A DNA stretch of 64,000 nucleotides from Planctomycetaceae bacterium (GCA_021732415.1 JAKFVC010000050.1:1-64000), one strand, 5' to 3'; positions 35,359 to 44,746 are shown, numbered from the stretch's first letter. Numbers and translations: made by a program. Notes: generated from the letters alone by a model not told the origin.

Positions 35359-35910
35359 ATGGCTCCCCGGCTGCAGGAACACTACAAGAATAACGTCTTT
35401 GCCAAGTTGACTGCTCAACTCGGTACGAAGAATCCGCACGGGATTCCCCGGATGACCAAGATCGTCCTGAATATGGGCGTCGGTGCGGCAACTCAAGATC
35501 GTAAGCGTCTGGAAGAAGCTGTCGGTCATCTGCGGACGATCGGCGGACAGAAGCCCCAGGTGACCAAAGCGAAGAAGTCAATTTCAGGCTTCAAGCTGCG
35601 TGAAGGCCAGGAAATTGGCTGCATGGTGACCTTGCGTGGCGCCCGGATGTATGAATTCTTCGATCGCCTGGTGTCGCTGGCCCTGCCTCGTGTTCGCGAC
35701 TTCCGTGGCTTGAGCTCGAAGTCGTTCGACGGTCGTGGTAACTACACACTGGGTCTCAGCGAATTGCTCGTGTTCCCGGAAGTGGATGCTGACAAGGTGC
35801 ATCATCAGCAGGGTATGCACATCACCATCGTGACGACCGCGGAAAAAGACAGCGATGCGCGGGCCTTGCTACGTGAGATGGGCTTGCCCATGCGACCCGA
35901 CGGTGAGTAG
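35359..35910 (+). CDS. rplE: 50S ribosomal protein L5
   Basis: A 183-aa 5S rRNA-binding protein. Signatures: NPHGIPRMTKIVLNMGVG, TKAKKSISGFKLREGQEIGC, FRGLSSKSFDGRGNYTLGLS. The length is normal. The first Met lies in GAATGGCTCC with no clear ribosome-binding site. Confidence 0.96.
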   Translation: MAPRLQEHYKNNVFAKLTAQLGTKNPHGIPRMTKIVLNMGVGAATQDRKRLEEAVGHLRTIGGQKPQVTKAKKSISGFKLREGQEIGCMVTLRGARMYEFFDRLVSLALPRVRDFRGLSSKSFDGRGNYTLGLSELLVFPEVDADKVHHQQGMHITIVTTAEKDSDARALLREMGLPMRPDGE

Positions 35911-36031
35911 CAGGCACCGGCAGTTTGTGTTAACGAACGCGGCGTCAATCCAATAGAAATGTCTTCGCCCCTAGTGTCTCCGGTTGTGAGACGACTCATT
36001 TGAGTCAACTTAGCGTATGCGGGAATAAAAC

Positions 36032-36217
36032 ATGGCCAGTAAGGCGAAAATCGAAAAAGCGAAGCGGAAGCCCAAATTCAGCAGCCGACTGGAACGTCGT
36101 TGTGCTTTGTGCGGTCGTCCGCGTGCCGTTTACCGTAAGTTCACGCTGTGCCGCTTGTGCTTCCGTGACATGGCCCTCGACGGGCTGTTGCCGGGCGTCA
36201 AGAAGGCCAGCTGGTAA
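36032..36217 (+). CDS. rpsN: 30S ribosomal protein S14, zinc-binding short type
   Basis: A 61-aa S14 of the short zinc-containing class: cysteines at 24, 27, 40 and 43 ([24 protein letters not shown]), followed by the LPGVKKASW end. The ORF is complete despite its small size and lies in the expected L5-S14-S8 order. Its RBS is weak (GGGAATAAAAC before ATG). Confidence 0.95.
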   Translation: MASKAKIEKAKRKPKFSSRLERRCALCGRPRAVYRKFTLCRLCFRDMALDGLLPGVKKASW

Positions 36218-36334
36218 TATTTGTGTGAGTTGGTGGGTGGGATAATCGTGTCCTTTCCCCAATAGATGAGACAAACTACGCTGGCGTTGAAGCCGCGTGT
36301 GTACAGTAGAGTGCCAGAGCGAGCCGTTTTTATT

Positions 36335-36730
36335 ATGATGACCGATCCGATTGCCGACATGCTCACGCGGATTCGCAATGCGATTACGATTGAGCGTCCC
36401 TATGTGGATATTCCGTGCTCCAAGCTGAAGATCGCTCTGGCCAATGTGCTGCAGCGTGAAGGCTACATCTGGGAGCATGAAATCATCGACAGCAAGCCGG
36501 CTGCCACGTTGCGAGTTGTGTTGAAGTACGGCCCCAATGGCGAGCGGGTCATTCAGCACATCAGCCGTGACAGCAAGCCTGGTCGCCGCAGCTATTGCAC
36601 CGTGGATAACCTGCCGGTGGTGTTGCAGGGTCTGGGTATCAAGGTGTTGTCGACGAACAAGGGTCTCTTGAGCAATCGCGAAGCGAAGGCTCAAGGGGTT
36701 GGCGGCGAAGTGTTGTGCACGGTTTACTAG
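36335..36730 (+). CDS. rpsH: 30S ribosomal protein S8
   Basis: A 131-aa central-domain 16S rRNA-binding protein. Signatures: TDPIADMLTRIRNAITI at the start and VLSTNKGLLSNREAKAQGVG near the C-terminus. Either Met of the initial Met-Met pair (36335 or 36338) could start; the open frame from 36266 is not conserved. In other bacteria S8 represses the spc operon. An AATCCGGC/GCCGGATT hairpin (36754-36777) follows. Confidence 0.95.
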   Translation: MMTDPIADMLTRIRNAITIERPYVDIPCSKLKIALANVLQREGYIWEHEIIDSKPAATLRVVLKYGPNGERVIQHISRDSKPGRRSYCTVDNLPVVLQGLGIKVLSTNKGLLSNREAKAQGVGGEVLCTVY

Positions 36731-36900
36731 GGCCCCGGTAAAATGGCCACAATAATCCGGCTCGAATGGGCCGGATTGCGGGCTTTTGAGATAGATACAG
36801 GTTTAAGGCAGGGAGAAACGCGGTTCAGGCCGTTCTGCGATTGAGTTGCAGAAATGAGCCGAGCTGGCGGAGACATCCCCAACATTGGGTTCGATTGACT

Positions 36901-37449
36901 ATGTCCAGGATCGGTAAGAAGCCTATTGCAGTGCCCGCCGGAGTCGATGTCAAAATCGCTGGCGGTGAGATCACTGTGAAAGGGAAGAACGGTGAGTTGA
37001 AGTTGGCGTATCATCCGGCCATGACCGTCGAATTCGACGCGGCATCGCGGAACGTGAATGTGACGCGGCCGGATGACCAGCGTCAAAATCGTGCCTTGCA
37101 CGGTTTGACTCGCAGCTTGGTCAACAACATGGTCACCGGTGTCACGACCTACTTCGAAAAGAAGTTGGAGATCCAGGGCGTCGGTTACCAGGCGGCGATT
37201 AAGGGCAAGAACGTTGAGTTGCAGGTGGGCTTCGCGAATATCGTGAAGTTGCCGATTCCGGCTGGCGTGATCGTCGAGATCCCCGATGCGACACACGTGA
37301 ATATGAAGAGTGCGGACAAGCAGGCGGTCGGTCAGTTCGCTGCTGTGGTTCGCGGAGTCAAGCCACCCGAGCCTTACAAAGGCAAGGGAATTCGGTACGC
37401 CGGCGAGTACGTTCGCCGTAAGGCCGGTAAGGCCTTCGGTAGCAGCTGA
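36901..37449 (+). CDS. rplF: 50S ribosomal protein L6
   Basis: A 182-aa protein near the sarcin-ricin loop. Signatures: MSRIGKKPIAVPAGVDVKI, TVKGKNGELKL, and the C-terminal PPEPYKGKGIRYAGEYVRRK followed by AGKA. The ATG at 36901 fits the family start; the 170-bp gap upstream has the hairpin at 36754-36777. Confidence 0.96.
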   Translation: MSRIGKKPIAVPAGVDVKIAGGEITVKGKNGELKLAYHPAMTVEFDAASRNVNVTRPDDQRQNRALHGLTRSLVNNMVTGVTTYFEKKLEIQGVGYQAAIKGKNVELQVGFANIVKLPIPAGVIVEIPDATHVNMKSADKQAVGQFAAVVRGVKPPEPYKGKGIRYAGEYVRRKAGKAFGSS

Positions 37450-37550
37450 TGATTGCTGCACTGTGATCGCTGCTCTGTGATGTGCGGTGTCGGCTGGGCG
37501 TGTTGAATTGTATTTCATTTGGTATGGCGTCAGCGGTTTAGGGTAAAGAG

Positions 37551-37919
37551 ATGAAACTGTCAGCTCGGATTGGTAAGCAGCGCCTGAATCGGCGGTTCCG
37601 GGTCCGTAATCGGATTCGCGCCACGGCGACGCGCCCCAGATTGACCGTATTTCGCAGCAACAAACATATTTACGCGCAGATCATCAATGATGCAGACGGT
37701 CTGACACTGGCTTCGGCGAGTACCGTCGAGACGCAGGCGTTGGCTGAGGGTGCGAACGGTGGCAACAAGGCCGCCGCGGAAGCGATCGGCAAGCTGATTG
37801 CGACTCGGGCCATCGAGAAGGGTGTCAAGGAAGTCGTGTTCGACCGCGGGCAGTATCGTTACCATGGTCGCATCGCGGCCCTGGCCGATGCAGCTCGTGC
37901 GGGTGGTCTGGAATTCTAA
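37551..37919 (+). CDS. rplR: 50S ribosomal protein L18
   Basis: A 122-aa 5S rRNA-binding protein. Signatures: [34 protein letters not shown] and [20 protein letters not shown]. The length is normal. Confidence 0.96.
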   Translation: MKLSARIGKQRLNRRFRVRNRIRATATRPRLTVFRSNKHIYAQIINDADGLTLASASTVETQALAEGANGGNKAAAEAIGKLIATRAIEKGVKEVVFDRGQYRYHGRIAALADAARAGGLEF

Positions 37920-37994
37920 TAGATACGAATAGTGGCAGGAGCAGCAGAAAACCCTGCCCCACAGATACCGGTAACGACCGGGGAGTAATCAGCC

Positions 37995-38483
37995 GTGGCG
38001 TCAGTATCCGAAGCACGATCCGATGGTAAAGAGAAGGTTGTCCAGATTCGTCGTTGCGCTTGCGTGGTCAAGGGCGGTCGACGTTTCAGCTTTACCGCAC
38101 TGGTGGTAACGGGCGACGAAAAGGGCAAGACCAGCTACGGCTACGGCAAGGGTATTGAAGTTCCCCTGGCTGTGGACAAGGCTGTGCGTTCTTCGGTCCG
38201 GAATACGATTCGTGTGCCGATCGCCGGCAAGACGATCCCGCATATGGTCGAAGGCCGCTTCGGTTCGTCACGCGTGCTGTTGATTCCTGCTGCTCCCGGT
38301 ACGGGCGTAATCGCCGGTGCCAGCGTGCGAGCGGTCCTGGAATCGGCTGGCGTGCATGACATTCTGACGAAGGCCCGGGGATCGACGAACCCGCTCAATA
38401 TGGTGAAGGCGACGATGAATGCGTTGTCGAAGCTGCGGACTCGTGAAAGCATTGCTCGGTTGCGTGGCGTGGAACTCGGTTAA
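37995..38483 (+). CDS. rpsE: 30S ribosomal protein S5
   Basis: A 162-aa protein of the mRNA-entry region. Signatures: RRCACVVKGGRRFSFTALVV, GKTSYGYGKGIEVPLAVDKA, VLLIPAAPGTGVIAGASVRA and the AGVHDILTKARGSTNPLNMV end. It starts with GTG (GTGGCGTCAG). It is followed directly by rplO, with no rpmD (L30) gene between them. Confidence 0.96.
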   Translation: MASVSEARSDGKEKVVQIRRCACVVKGGRRFSFTALVVTGDEKGKTSYGYGKGIEVPLAVDKAVRSSVRNTIRVPIAGKTIPHMVEGRFGSSRVLLIPAAPGTGVIAGASVRAVLESAGVHDILTKARGSTNPLNMVKATMNALSKLRTRESIARLRGVELG

Positions 38484-38592
38484 TTTAACCGGTTAGTTGA
38501 TGGGGCAAGTTTCGACAGGCCAATTGGCTGCGTTCGGTTAAGCAAATTGCTCGTGATGCGAATAAGCTTACGAGTCACAAATAGGTGTTGCC

Positions 38593-39045
38593 ATGATTCT
38601 TGATGACGTTCACAAGGGAATTAAGACCAATACCCTGCGGAAACGCGTGGGTCGCGGTCCTGGTTCTGGCCACGGTCGGACCTCCGGTCGCGGTGAAAAG
38701 GGTGCGGGTAGCCGCGCGGGTAATTCCCGTCGTCTGAGCCACGAAGGTGGTCAGGTGCCTTTGGCTCGTCGTATTGCAAAGCGCGGTTTCAACAACAAGT
38801 TCTTCGCGACCAACGTCGCGATTGTGAACTTGTCGGATATTGAAAACGTGTTTGAAGCGGGTGCCGTGGTCGATCCCGACTTGCTGAAGATTACTCGGCT
38901 GGTTCAGGGTCGGCACGATGTCATCAAGATTTTGGCTGACGGAGACATCACGAAGGCGTTGACCGTGAAGGCTCATCGCTTTTCGAAGGCTGCCGCGGAG
39001 AAGATCATCGCGGCCGGTGGAACGGTGGAAGTGTTGCTGGCATAG
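38593..39045 (+). CDS. rplO: 50S ribosomal protein L15
   Basis: A 150-aa late-assembly protein. Signatures: RKRVGRGPGSGHGRTSGRGE, SRRLSHEGGQVPLARRIAKR, and a C-terminal KAAAEKIIAAGGTVEVLLA-like segment. Ends at TAG 39045. A GCGGACGCT/AGCGTCCGC hairpin (39083-39103) lies in the 206-bp gap before secY. Confidence 0.95.
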   Translation: MILDDVHKGIKTNTLRKRVGRGPGSGHGRTSGRGEKGAGSRAGNSRRLSHEGGQVPLARRIAKRGFNNKFFATNVAIVNLSDIENVFEAGAVVDPDLLKITRLVQGRHDVIKILADGDITKALTVKAHRFSKAAAEKIIAAGGTVEVLLA

Positions 39046-39082
39046 GATGCCCCTGGTTGACGCTGCTGGCGTCGGTAGATAC

Positions 39083-39103
39083 GCGGACGCTAGCAGCGTC
39101 CGC
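39083..39103 (+). repeat. Hairpin between rplO and secY
   Basis: A perfect 9-bp stem GCGGACGCT (39083-39091) and AGCGTCCGC (39095-39103) with a 3-nt loop. The preceding sequence ACGCTGCTGGCGTCGG is an imperfect echo. There is no U-tract; punctuation or stabilisation of the message is more likely than termination, since secY follows. Confidence 0.55.
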
Positions 39104-39251
39104 CACGGGGGCGTGTTGATAAGTGAGAAATGTGGACTGATCCATTTTGTCCAACGGTGGTCGTTGGTGTGGTGAATTCGACAGCAGGTGTGGAGAGTCC
39201 CGCGACAGTTGGCCCAGCGGATCGGGCAGGCTGTGAACAGGAAAAGTCGCG

Positions 39252-40604
39252 ATGATTGAAAAGCTGCTGACGGTCTTCCGCATCCCGGAACTGAGATACA
39301 AGATTTTCTTGACTCTCGGTTTGCTGGCGGTGTATCGCCTGGGGTACTACATTCCCCTGCCGATTATCGACCAGGCTCAGTTGAAGTTGGCTCTGGAGAG
39401 CCAGGCGAATGATCAATCTGGGCTGGGACGTGCGATGCAAGTCGTGCAATTGTTCTCAGCAGCCAGCATTGGTATGAGCACGATCTTCGGATTGGGCATC
39501 ATGCCGTATATTTCCGCCTCGATTATCTTCCAGCTCTTCGCGACGGTCTATCCGCCGCTGGAGAAGTTGCAGAAGGAAGGTGAAGCGGGCCGGAAGAAGA
39601 TTAACGAATACACCCGGTACGCTACAGTGGTTCTGGCATTTGCTCAGAGCTATATGTGGGTGCTGTACTTGTCGGGGACAATGAAGCCGAGTCCGATACT
39701 GGACGATTTCAATAGTTTCGGATTCCACATCGCTGCAGCGTTGACGATGACGGCCGGGACCGTGTTGTTGATGTGGATTGGTGAGCAAATTGATGAATAC
39801 GGTATCGGCAATGGAATCAGCTTGCTGATCATGGCCGGTATCTTGTGCCGGATGCCGGAAGCCTTGCAGTCACTGTTGAAACCCGCCCTCAAGGATGGTT
39901 TCAAACTGGGATCGGGGGCTGGTATCGATAAGCTGTTGATTTTGTCCATGCTCTTCGTCGCCGTCATCATAGGCGTGGTGGCGATTACGCAGGGACAGCG
40001 GAAGATTCCAACGCAAAGTGCGAAGCACGTGCGTGGCCGCCGGACTTGGGGCGGTCAGAAGCAGTTTTTACCATTGCGAGTCAATCAGTCAGGTGTGATG
40101 CCGATCATTTTTGCATCGAGCCTGTTGTTGATTCCGGTATTGCTGTTCAGCAAGCTCGGCCAATGGACTGGAAGCTCGTTCCTGACGAACTTGGGATCGG
40201 CATTCAGTTCGGATCGCGGCGTGATGTACAACATGTGTTACATCGGTTTGATTTACTTCTTCTGCTACTTCTGGACAGCGATTACGTTCAACCCGAAAGA
40301 CATTGCCAACAATCTGAAGGATTACGGCAGTTTCATCCCGGGTTATCGTCCTGGCCGCCGGACGGCAGAGTATCTGGAAAAGGTTATGGTTCGTATCACC
40401 TATGTGGGTGCCGCGTTCCTGAGTGTCGTCGCGGTGATCCCGACGATGATTGCGTCATTCCTGAACGTGGATATGCTGGTAGCCAGCTTCTTCGGCGGGA
40501 CCGGACTGTTGATCGCCGTGTCAGTGGCTCTCGACGTCGTCCAGAAAATTGACAGCCACATTGTGATGCGAAATTACAGCGGATTGCTCGAGAGCGATAA
40601 GTAG
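39252..40604 (+). CDS. secY: Preprotein translocase subunit SecY
   Basis: A 450-aa channel-forming protein with about ten membrane helices. Signatures: LLAVYRLGYYIPLPIIDQA, GLGIMPYISASIIFQLFATV (the signature segment after the plug region), GEQIDEYGIGNGISLLIMAG, and the C-terminal GYRPGRRTAEYLEKVMVRIT loop. It pairs with SecE (11820-12251) from the same window. adk, map and infA, which often follow secY, are absent; rpmJ comes next. Confidence 0.96.
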   Translation: MIEKLLTVFRIPELRYKIFLTLGLLAVYRLGYYIPLPIIDQAQLKLALESQANDQSGLGRAMQVVQLFSAASIGMSTIFGLGIMPYISASIIFQLFATVYPPLEKLQKEGEAGRKKINEYTRYATVVLAFAQSYMWVLYLSGTMKPSPILDDFNSFGFHIAAALTMTAGTVLLMWIGEQIDEYGIGNGISLLIMAGILCRMPEALQSLLKPALKDGFKLGSGAGIDKLLILSMLFVAVIIGVVAITQGQRKIPTQSAKHVRGRRTWGGQKQFLPLRVNQSGVMPIIFASSLLLIPVLLFSKLGQWTGSSFLTNLGSAFSSDRGVMYNMCYIGLIYFFCYFWTAITFNPKDIANNLKDYGSFIPGYRPGRRTAEYLEKVMVRITYVGAAFLSVVAVIPTMIASFLNVDMLVASFFGGTGLLIAVSVALDVVQKIDSHIVMRNYSGLLESDK

Positions 40605-40657
40605 TCTCTGGGGTCATCTGCTGATAGCGAATCAGTTGAGAAAGTAAGGGTAGGGAC

Positions 40658-40774
40658 ATGAAAGTCCGCGCAAGCGTCCGCCGGATCTGTGAAAAGTGTA
40701 AGATGGTGCGTCGCAAGGGTCGCGTGTACGTGATCTGTTCAGCCAACCCACGCCACAAGCAGCGTCAGGGCTGA
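40658..40774 (+). CDS. rpmJ: 50S ribosomal protein L36
   Basis: A 38-aa protein, [20 protein letters not shown] and on to RHKQRQG, the standard L36 length and sequence pattern. The zinc site is C11, C14, C27 and H33. GTAGGGAC precedes the ATG. It lies 53 bp after secY and 120 bp before rpsM, the usual position. Confidence 0.95.
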   Translation: MKVRASVRRICEKCKMVRRKGRVYVICSANPRHKQRQG

Positions 40775-40788
40775 GTTGTCGTAGAGGG

Positions 40789-40853
40789 GTAGGTCAGGCT
40801 GTGCCTGACGGATGGTCCGACACGCGTAAAGAGTCAGGCACAGCCTGACCTAC
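40789..40853. repeat. GTCAGGCACAGCCTGAC-family inverted repeat after rpmJ
   Basis: The arms at 40789-40809 (GTAGGTCAGGCTGTGCCTGA + C) and 40833-40853 are exact reverse complements, and each arm is itself nearly palindromic. A half-element occurs at 5858-5878. It sits inside the ribosomal run, between rpmJ and rpsM. Confidence 0.85.
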
Positions 40854-40894
40854 AAGAGAATAGAACGACCAGCTAGGAATCGGAGCCAGGGCTC

Positions 40895-41278
40895 ATGCCG
40901 CGTATTCAAGGTGTGGACATTCCCAACGACCGTCCCACATACATTTCGTTGACGTACTTGTACGGAGTTGGCCAAGCCACGGCCATCAAGATTTGCCGCC
41001 AACTGGGGATTGATCTCCATAAGAAGGGCAAAGAGCTCACGGAAGACGAAGTCGCACGCATTGCGAACCTGCTCGATAAGGAATACCTGACTGAAGGTCA
41101 GCTACGCCGTAAGATCGCCCAGGATATCGCCCGCTTGCGAGATATTCAGTGCTATCGTGGGTTGCGACATCGCCGCGGCTTGCCCGTGCGTGGTCAGCGG
41201 ACTCGAACCAATGCTCGCTCTCGGAAGGGTGTCCGTAAGACGGTCGCCGGTAAGAAGGGCGTCAAGGATATGCGCTAA
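40895..41278 (+). CDS. rpsM: 30S ribosomal protein S13
   Basis: A 127-aa head protein that contacts P-site tRNA. Signatures: MPRIQGVDIPNDRPTYISLT, YGVGQATAIKICRQLGI, CYRGLRHRRGLPVRGQRTRT and the NARSRKGVRKTVAGKKG tail. The length is typical. Confidence 0.96.
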   Translation: MPRIQGVDIPNDRPTYISLTYLYGVGQATAIKICRQLGIDLHKKGKELTEDEVARIANLLDKEYLTEGQLRRKIAQDIARLRDIQCYRGLRHRRGLPVRGQRTRTNARSRKGVRKTVAGKKGVKDMR

Positions 41279-41412
41279 TCGGCCCCCTGTTAGGGTGCGG
41301 CGGTTGGTGTGTGAGCAGACAAGACAAAACTATTTGGCAGACAGATTTCTGGCCCTGGTGCTCAGTTAAATCGAACGGCGTGTAGAACAAGTGCCGTTCT
41401 GGGAGAGTTGTT

Positions 41413-41793
41413 GTGGGGAAGGCGAAAAAGAAAAAGATCCGTCGTAATGTGTCGCGAGGCGTGGCACATATCAAGGCGACGTTCAACAACACCTTGGTCA
41501 CGATCACCGACGTCAATGGCGACGTTTTGTGCTGGGCCTCGGCTGGTACGTCTGGCTTCAAGGGCAGCCGTAAGAGCACCCCGTTCGCCGCACAACGTGC
41601 TGCTGAAACGTGTGCCGAACGTGCGTCGAAGTTCGGCGTGAAGGAAATCGAAGTCAAGGTCAAGGGTCCGGGTTCGGGCCGTGAGAGCGCGATCACGGGA
41701 CTGCAGAGTTCAGGTCTGATCGTCAAGATCATTGAAGACGTGACTCCGTTGCCCCATAATGGTTGCCGCCCGCCGAAACGCCGCCGCGTCTGA
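41413..41793 (+). CDS. rpsK: 30S ribosomal protein S11
   Basis: A 126-aa platform protein. Signatures: [58 protein letters not shown] and the [13 protein letters not shown] end. It starts with GTG (GTGGGGAAGGCG) after GGGAGAG. Confidence 0.96.
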   Translation: MGKAKKKKIRRNVSRGVAHIKATFNNTLVTITDVNGDVLCWASAGTSGFKGSRKSTPFAAQRAAETCAERASKFGVKEIEVKVKGPGSGRESAITGLQSSGLIVKIIEDVTPLPHNGCRPPKRRRV

Positions 41794-41843
41794 TTTGCAG
41801 GCCGGTTGATTGGATTGGTTTCACTTAAGTGGACGCGATGGAA

Positions 41844-41946
41844 GGGTGTGAGAGTATGAGTGTGTGAGAGTAACGGGGTGAGATTAGATGCCAGACTCTG
41901 GCAGCGTGTTCTCCCTCATACTCCCCTACTCTGGTACCCTCACACT
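41844..41946. repeat. GTGTGAG-family inverted repeat between rpsK and rpsD
   Basis: The left arm 41844-41878 carries GTGTGAGAGTATGAGTGTGT + GAGAG words; the right arm about 41911-41946 carries complementary CTCATACTC and CCTCACACT words, imperfectly paired. The rpsK-rpsD gap (250 bp) is the widest in the alpha section because of it. Confidence 0.75.
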
Positions 41947-42043
41947 GCCGCTAAAGCGGATTAGACAAACAGTAGCACGAGTTAAATAAGATCGTTTTCC
42001 CGGCCGCGTTTTCGAGCGCGGCCCGAGTTTTCTGAGTGAGATC

Positions 42044-42670
42044 ATGGGACGCTATACCGGACCTGTCTGCCGCCTCTGCCGCCGTGAAGGCGTCAAGTTG
42101 TTTCTCAAGAGCTTGCGTTGCGATTCGCCGAAGTGTGCGATCGAGCGACGTGAGTATGCTCCCGGTATGCACGGGGAGAAGAAGACGAAGCCGACCGAAT
42201 ACGGCAAGCGTCTGCGTGAGAAGCAAAAACTCAAACGCTACTACGGCCTGTACGAGCGACAGTTCCGCCGCATGCTGGACATCGCTTCGCGGTCGACCGG
42301 TAACACCGGTGACTCGTTGCTGAGCTTGCTCGAACGCCGCTTGGACAATGTCGTTCATCGCCTGGGTTTTGCGGGCTCGCGAGCCAGTGCCCGGCAGTTG
42401 GTGGGTCACGGTCACATTCGCGTCAACGGCAAGAAGGTCACCATTTCCAGCTACCTGCTGAAGGCTGGTGATTCGGTGACGGTGAAGAATCGCCCGAAGA
42501 GCTTGGGGGCTGTGCGAACAAACCTGGAAGAAGCTCGTGTTACGACACCTGATTTTCTGACAGTGATTCCGGGTGAAATCCCCGAGGGCAAGGTCTTGCG
42601 GTTGCCGGAATTCGGAGATTGTTCTCTGCCGATCCAGGCACAGTTGATCATCGAGCTCTGCTCGCGTTAA
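42044..42670 (+). CDS. rpsD: 30S ribosomal protein S4
   Basis: A 208-aa 16S assembly protein, known as a translational repressor of the alpha operon. The N-terminal region has four cysteines (C9, C12, C26, C31: GPVCRLCRREG, RCDSPKCAIERRE), a zinc-binding form. The S4 RNA-binding motif is LDNVVHRLGFAGSRASARQL followed by VGHGHIRVNGKKV. Confidence 0.96.
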   Translation: MGRYTGPVCRLCRREGVKLFLKSLRCDSPKCAIERREYAPGMHGEKKTKPTEYGKRLREKQKLKRYYGLYERQFRRMLDIASRSTGNTGDSLLSLLERRLDNVVHRLGFAGSRASARQLVGHGHIRVNGKKVTISSYLLKAGDSVTVKNRPKSLGAVRTNLEEARVTTPDFLTVIPGEIPEGKVLRLPEFGDCSLPIQAQLIIELCSR

Positions 42671-42808
42671 ACTACGCTGTTCGCACAGGTCCTGCCGTGG
42701 GATTGGTCGCGGTTGGATTTCGTTCGCGAATAGTGGTGCATGCGGGCTTGAAAAATGCCCTTACTCGACTGACAACAGTCGAATTCGAAAACATTGGGGG
42801 AAACACAG

Positions 42809-43831
42809 ATGCGTATTCGTTGGCGGGGATTGGAGTTGCCGAGCCGGTTGATTCCGGAGTTGGCCACGCTGACACCGACTTACGGCAAGTTCGTTGCCGA
42901 GCCGTTCGAACGCGGTTTCGGTGCGACGATTGGTAACAGCTTGCGCCGAATTCTGCTCTCCAGCCTGGAAGGCAGCTCGATCACCCGCGTGAAGATGCAG
43001 GGTGTGCAGCACGAATTCACCACGATCCCCGGTATTGTGGAAGACGTCACCGACGTCATCCTGAATATCAAGTCGCTGGTTGTGAAGAATCACAGTGCTT
43101 CGGCGAAGACGATTCGGATTGATCGCCACGAACGTGGTGTGGTCACGGGTGCGGACATCATCACCGACGATCAGGTTGAGATCATCAACAAGGATCTCGT
43201 GATCGCGACGATGACTGACGACGTGCCGTTCCTCGTCGAGTTGACGGTGGAAAATGGCCGCGGTTACCTGCCGGTCAGCGAGCACTACAAGGCTGACCAC
43301 GAAGTCGGTGTGATTCCGGTCGATGCGATTTACTCGCCGGTCACCCGCGTCCGCTACAAGATTGAAGATACCCGCGTCGGTCAGCGTACGAACTACGACA
43401 AGCTGACGTTGGAGATCTGGACCAACGGGACGATTACGCCGGATATGGCGTTGGTCGAATCGGCCAAGATTCTGCGTAAGCACCTGACCCCGTTCGTGAC
43501 CTATCGTGAACCGGGCCCGGAATTGCCGCCAGAACAAGGTCTCAAGGGTCTGATGGAAGCAACTGGCTACTCGCCGGTTGACTTGGAATTGGAAGAGAAG
43601 CTGAACCAGAGCCTGGCCGAACTGAATTTGTCGGTCCGTGCTACGAACTGTCTGGAATCCGAGGGGATCAACACGGTTCGCGACCTGGTCCGCCGCAGCG
43701 ACGAGCAATTGTTGCAAGTTCGCAATTTCGGCGAAACAACCTTGTTGGAAGTCAAAGAGCGGCTGCAGGCGATTGGTTTGCGACTCGGGATGCGAGTGGC
43801 TCCTCAATCGGGCAGCAGTGCCGCAAAGTAG
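42809..43831 (+). CDS. rpoA: DNA-directed RNA polymerase subunit alpha
   Basis: A 340-aa subunit that nucleates polymerase assembly. N-terminal domain signatures: [51 protein letters not shown]. The C-terminal domain (about 265-325) holds [20 protein letters not shown] and [20 protein letters not shown], the part that touches UP elements and activators. The ATG at 42809 follows a GGGGGA; a TTG at 42794 is an alternative. Confidence 0.97.
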   Translation: MRIRWRGLELPSRLIPELATLTPTYGKFVAEPFERGFGATIGNSLRRILLSSLEGSSITRVKMQGVQHEFTTIPGIVEDVTDVILNIKSLVVKNHSASAKTIRIDRHERGVVTGADIITDDQVEIINKDLVIATMTDDVPFLVELTVENGRGYLPVSEHYKADHEVGVIPVDAIYSPVTRVRYKIEDTRVGQRTNYDKLTLEIWTNGTITPDMALVESAKILRKHLTPFVTYREPGPELPPEQGLKGLMEATGYSPVDLELEEKLNQSLAELNLSVRATNCLESEGINTVRDLVRRSDEQLLQVRNFGETTLLEVKERLQAIGLRLGMRVAPQSGSSAAK

Positions 43832-43884
43832 TATTTGAGAAGTGTTTTGGACGAGTTAAGCTACGTCTCAGAAGATATTCGATC

Positions 43885-43913
43885 GTCATCGCCAGCGTGT
43901 TGCTGGCGATGAC
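43885..43913 (+). promoter_or_regulatory. Perfect hairpin between rpoA and rplQ
   Basis: A 12-bp stem GTCATCGCCAGC (43885-43896) pairs with 43902-43913 across a 5-nt loop GTGTT. No U-tract follows, and rplQ starts 79 bp later, so it is probably an mRNA structure rather than a full terminator. Confidence 0.65.
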
Positions 43914-43992
43914 CATTTGACAGCGGTTTCTGTGACGTTTGGATATAGCAGCCTTTAGAGCGAGCCCTTAAAAGCGAGATAGTAGATCAGCC

Positions 43993-44607
43993 ATGCGTCA
44001 CAAAATTGCCGGCCGGACGTTGAACCGGACTGCGTCACACCGTAAGGCGATGTTCCGCAACATGGCAGCCAGTCTGATCAAGACGCTGCGTAGTGAAGAA
44101 GGCGCGGAAAACAATCCCGAAGTTCCCGGCCGGATCACCACCACGGTGCCCAAGGCCAAGGAAATTCGCCCGTTCGTCGAGAAGCTGATCACCCTCGCCA
44201 AGAAGGGTGTGCTGACCGAGAAGGCTGCTGAGCAGTATGCCACGAAGGCCGCGAAGGACACGGCTGAGTGGAAGGCGTGGCGTGAGTCACCCACCTGGTC
44301 GAAGTGGGCCCAGGCCCGTGCTCCCGGAATTGAAGCTCGCCGTCGTGCGTTTGCGGCTCTGCGAGATATCGTCGCTGTGGAGATTCTCTTCAGTGACTTG
44401 GTTGAGCGGTTTGCTGATCGTCAGGGCGGCTATACCCGCATCCTGAAGTTGGCGAAGTTTCGGATTGGCGATGCGACTCGGCATGCCATCCTGGAGTTTG
44501 TTGGTCAGAATGATCGCGTGAAGCGAGTGCGTGCTAAGAAGACAGATTCATTGCAGGTCACTGCATCGAAGGCGCCCGCTGCTGCGGAAGGTACCGCCAG
44601 CGCTTAG
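43993..44607 (+). CDS. rplQ: 50S ribosomal protein L17, enlarged
   Basis: A 204-aa L17, against roughly 115-130 in most bacteria. The conserved core is present: [63 protein letters not shown] and [20 protein letters not shown]. Between core segments are a short insertion after residue 33 ([14 protein letters not shown]) and a longer one at about 72-112 ([20 protein letters not shown] and [17 protein letters not shown]). A 25-residue tail follows the core. It ends the ribosomal run. Confidence 0.93.
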   Translation: MRHKIAGRTLNRTASHRKAMFRNMAASLIKTLRSEEGAENNPEVPGRITTTVPKAKEIRPFVEKLITLAKKGVLTEKAAEQYATKAAKDTAEWKAWRESPTWSKWAQARAPGIEARRRAFAALRDIVAVEILFSDLVERFADRQGGYTRILKLAKFRIGDATRHAILEFVGQNDRVKRVRAKKTDSLQVTASKAPAAAEGTASA

Positions 44608-44668
44608 TTGCTGAAGTTGCCCAGACTTCAGGCCGGTGTTCTGACGAATTCCGGTGCAGGATAGATCA

Positions 44669-44696
44669 GGGTGACCACTCAGAGAGTGGTTCACCC
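44669..44696 (+). terminator. Hairpin after rplQ
   Basis: GGGTGACCACTC (44669-44680) pairs with GAGTGGTTCACCC (44684-44696) with one bulged base and a 3-nt loop AGA. It lies 61 bp after the rplQ stop, without a U-tract. Confidence 0.6.
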
Positions 44697-44746
44697 GCAC
44701 GGCGTCGAGATGCGTAGCGTTGTTGAAGAAAGGATTCCTTCACAAC

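Noticed and set aside
44720-44746. TTG start for the HExxH protein
   Set aside because: The ATG at 44747 is better placed after the AAAGGA motif; the nine extra residues show no pattern.
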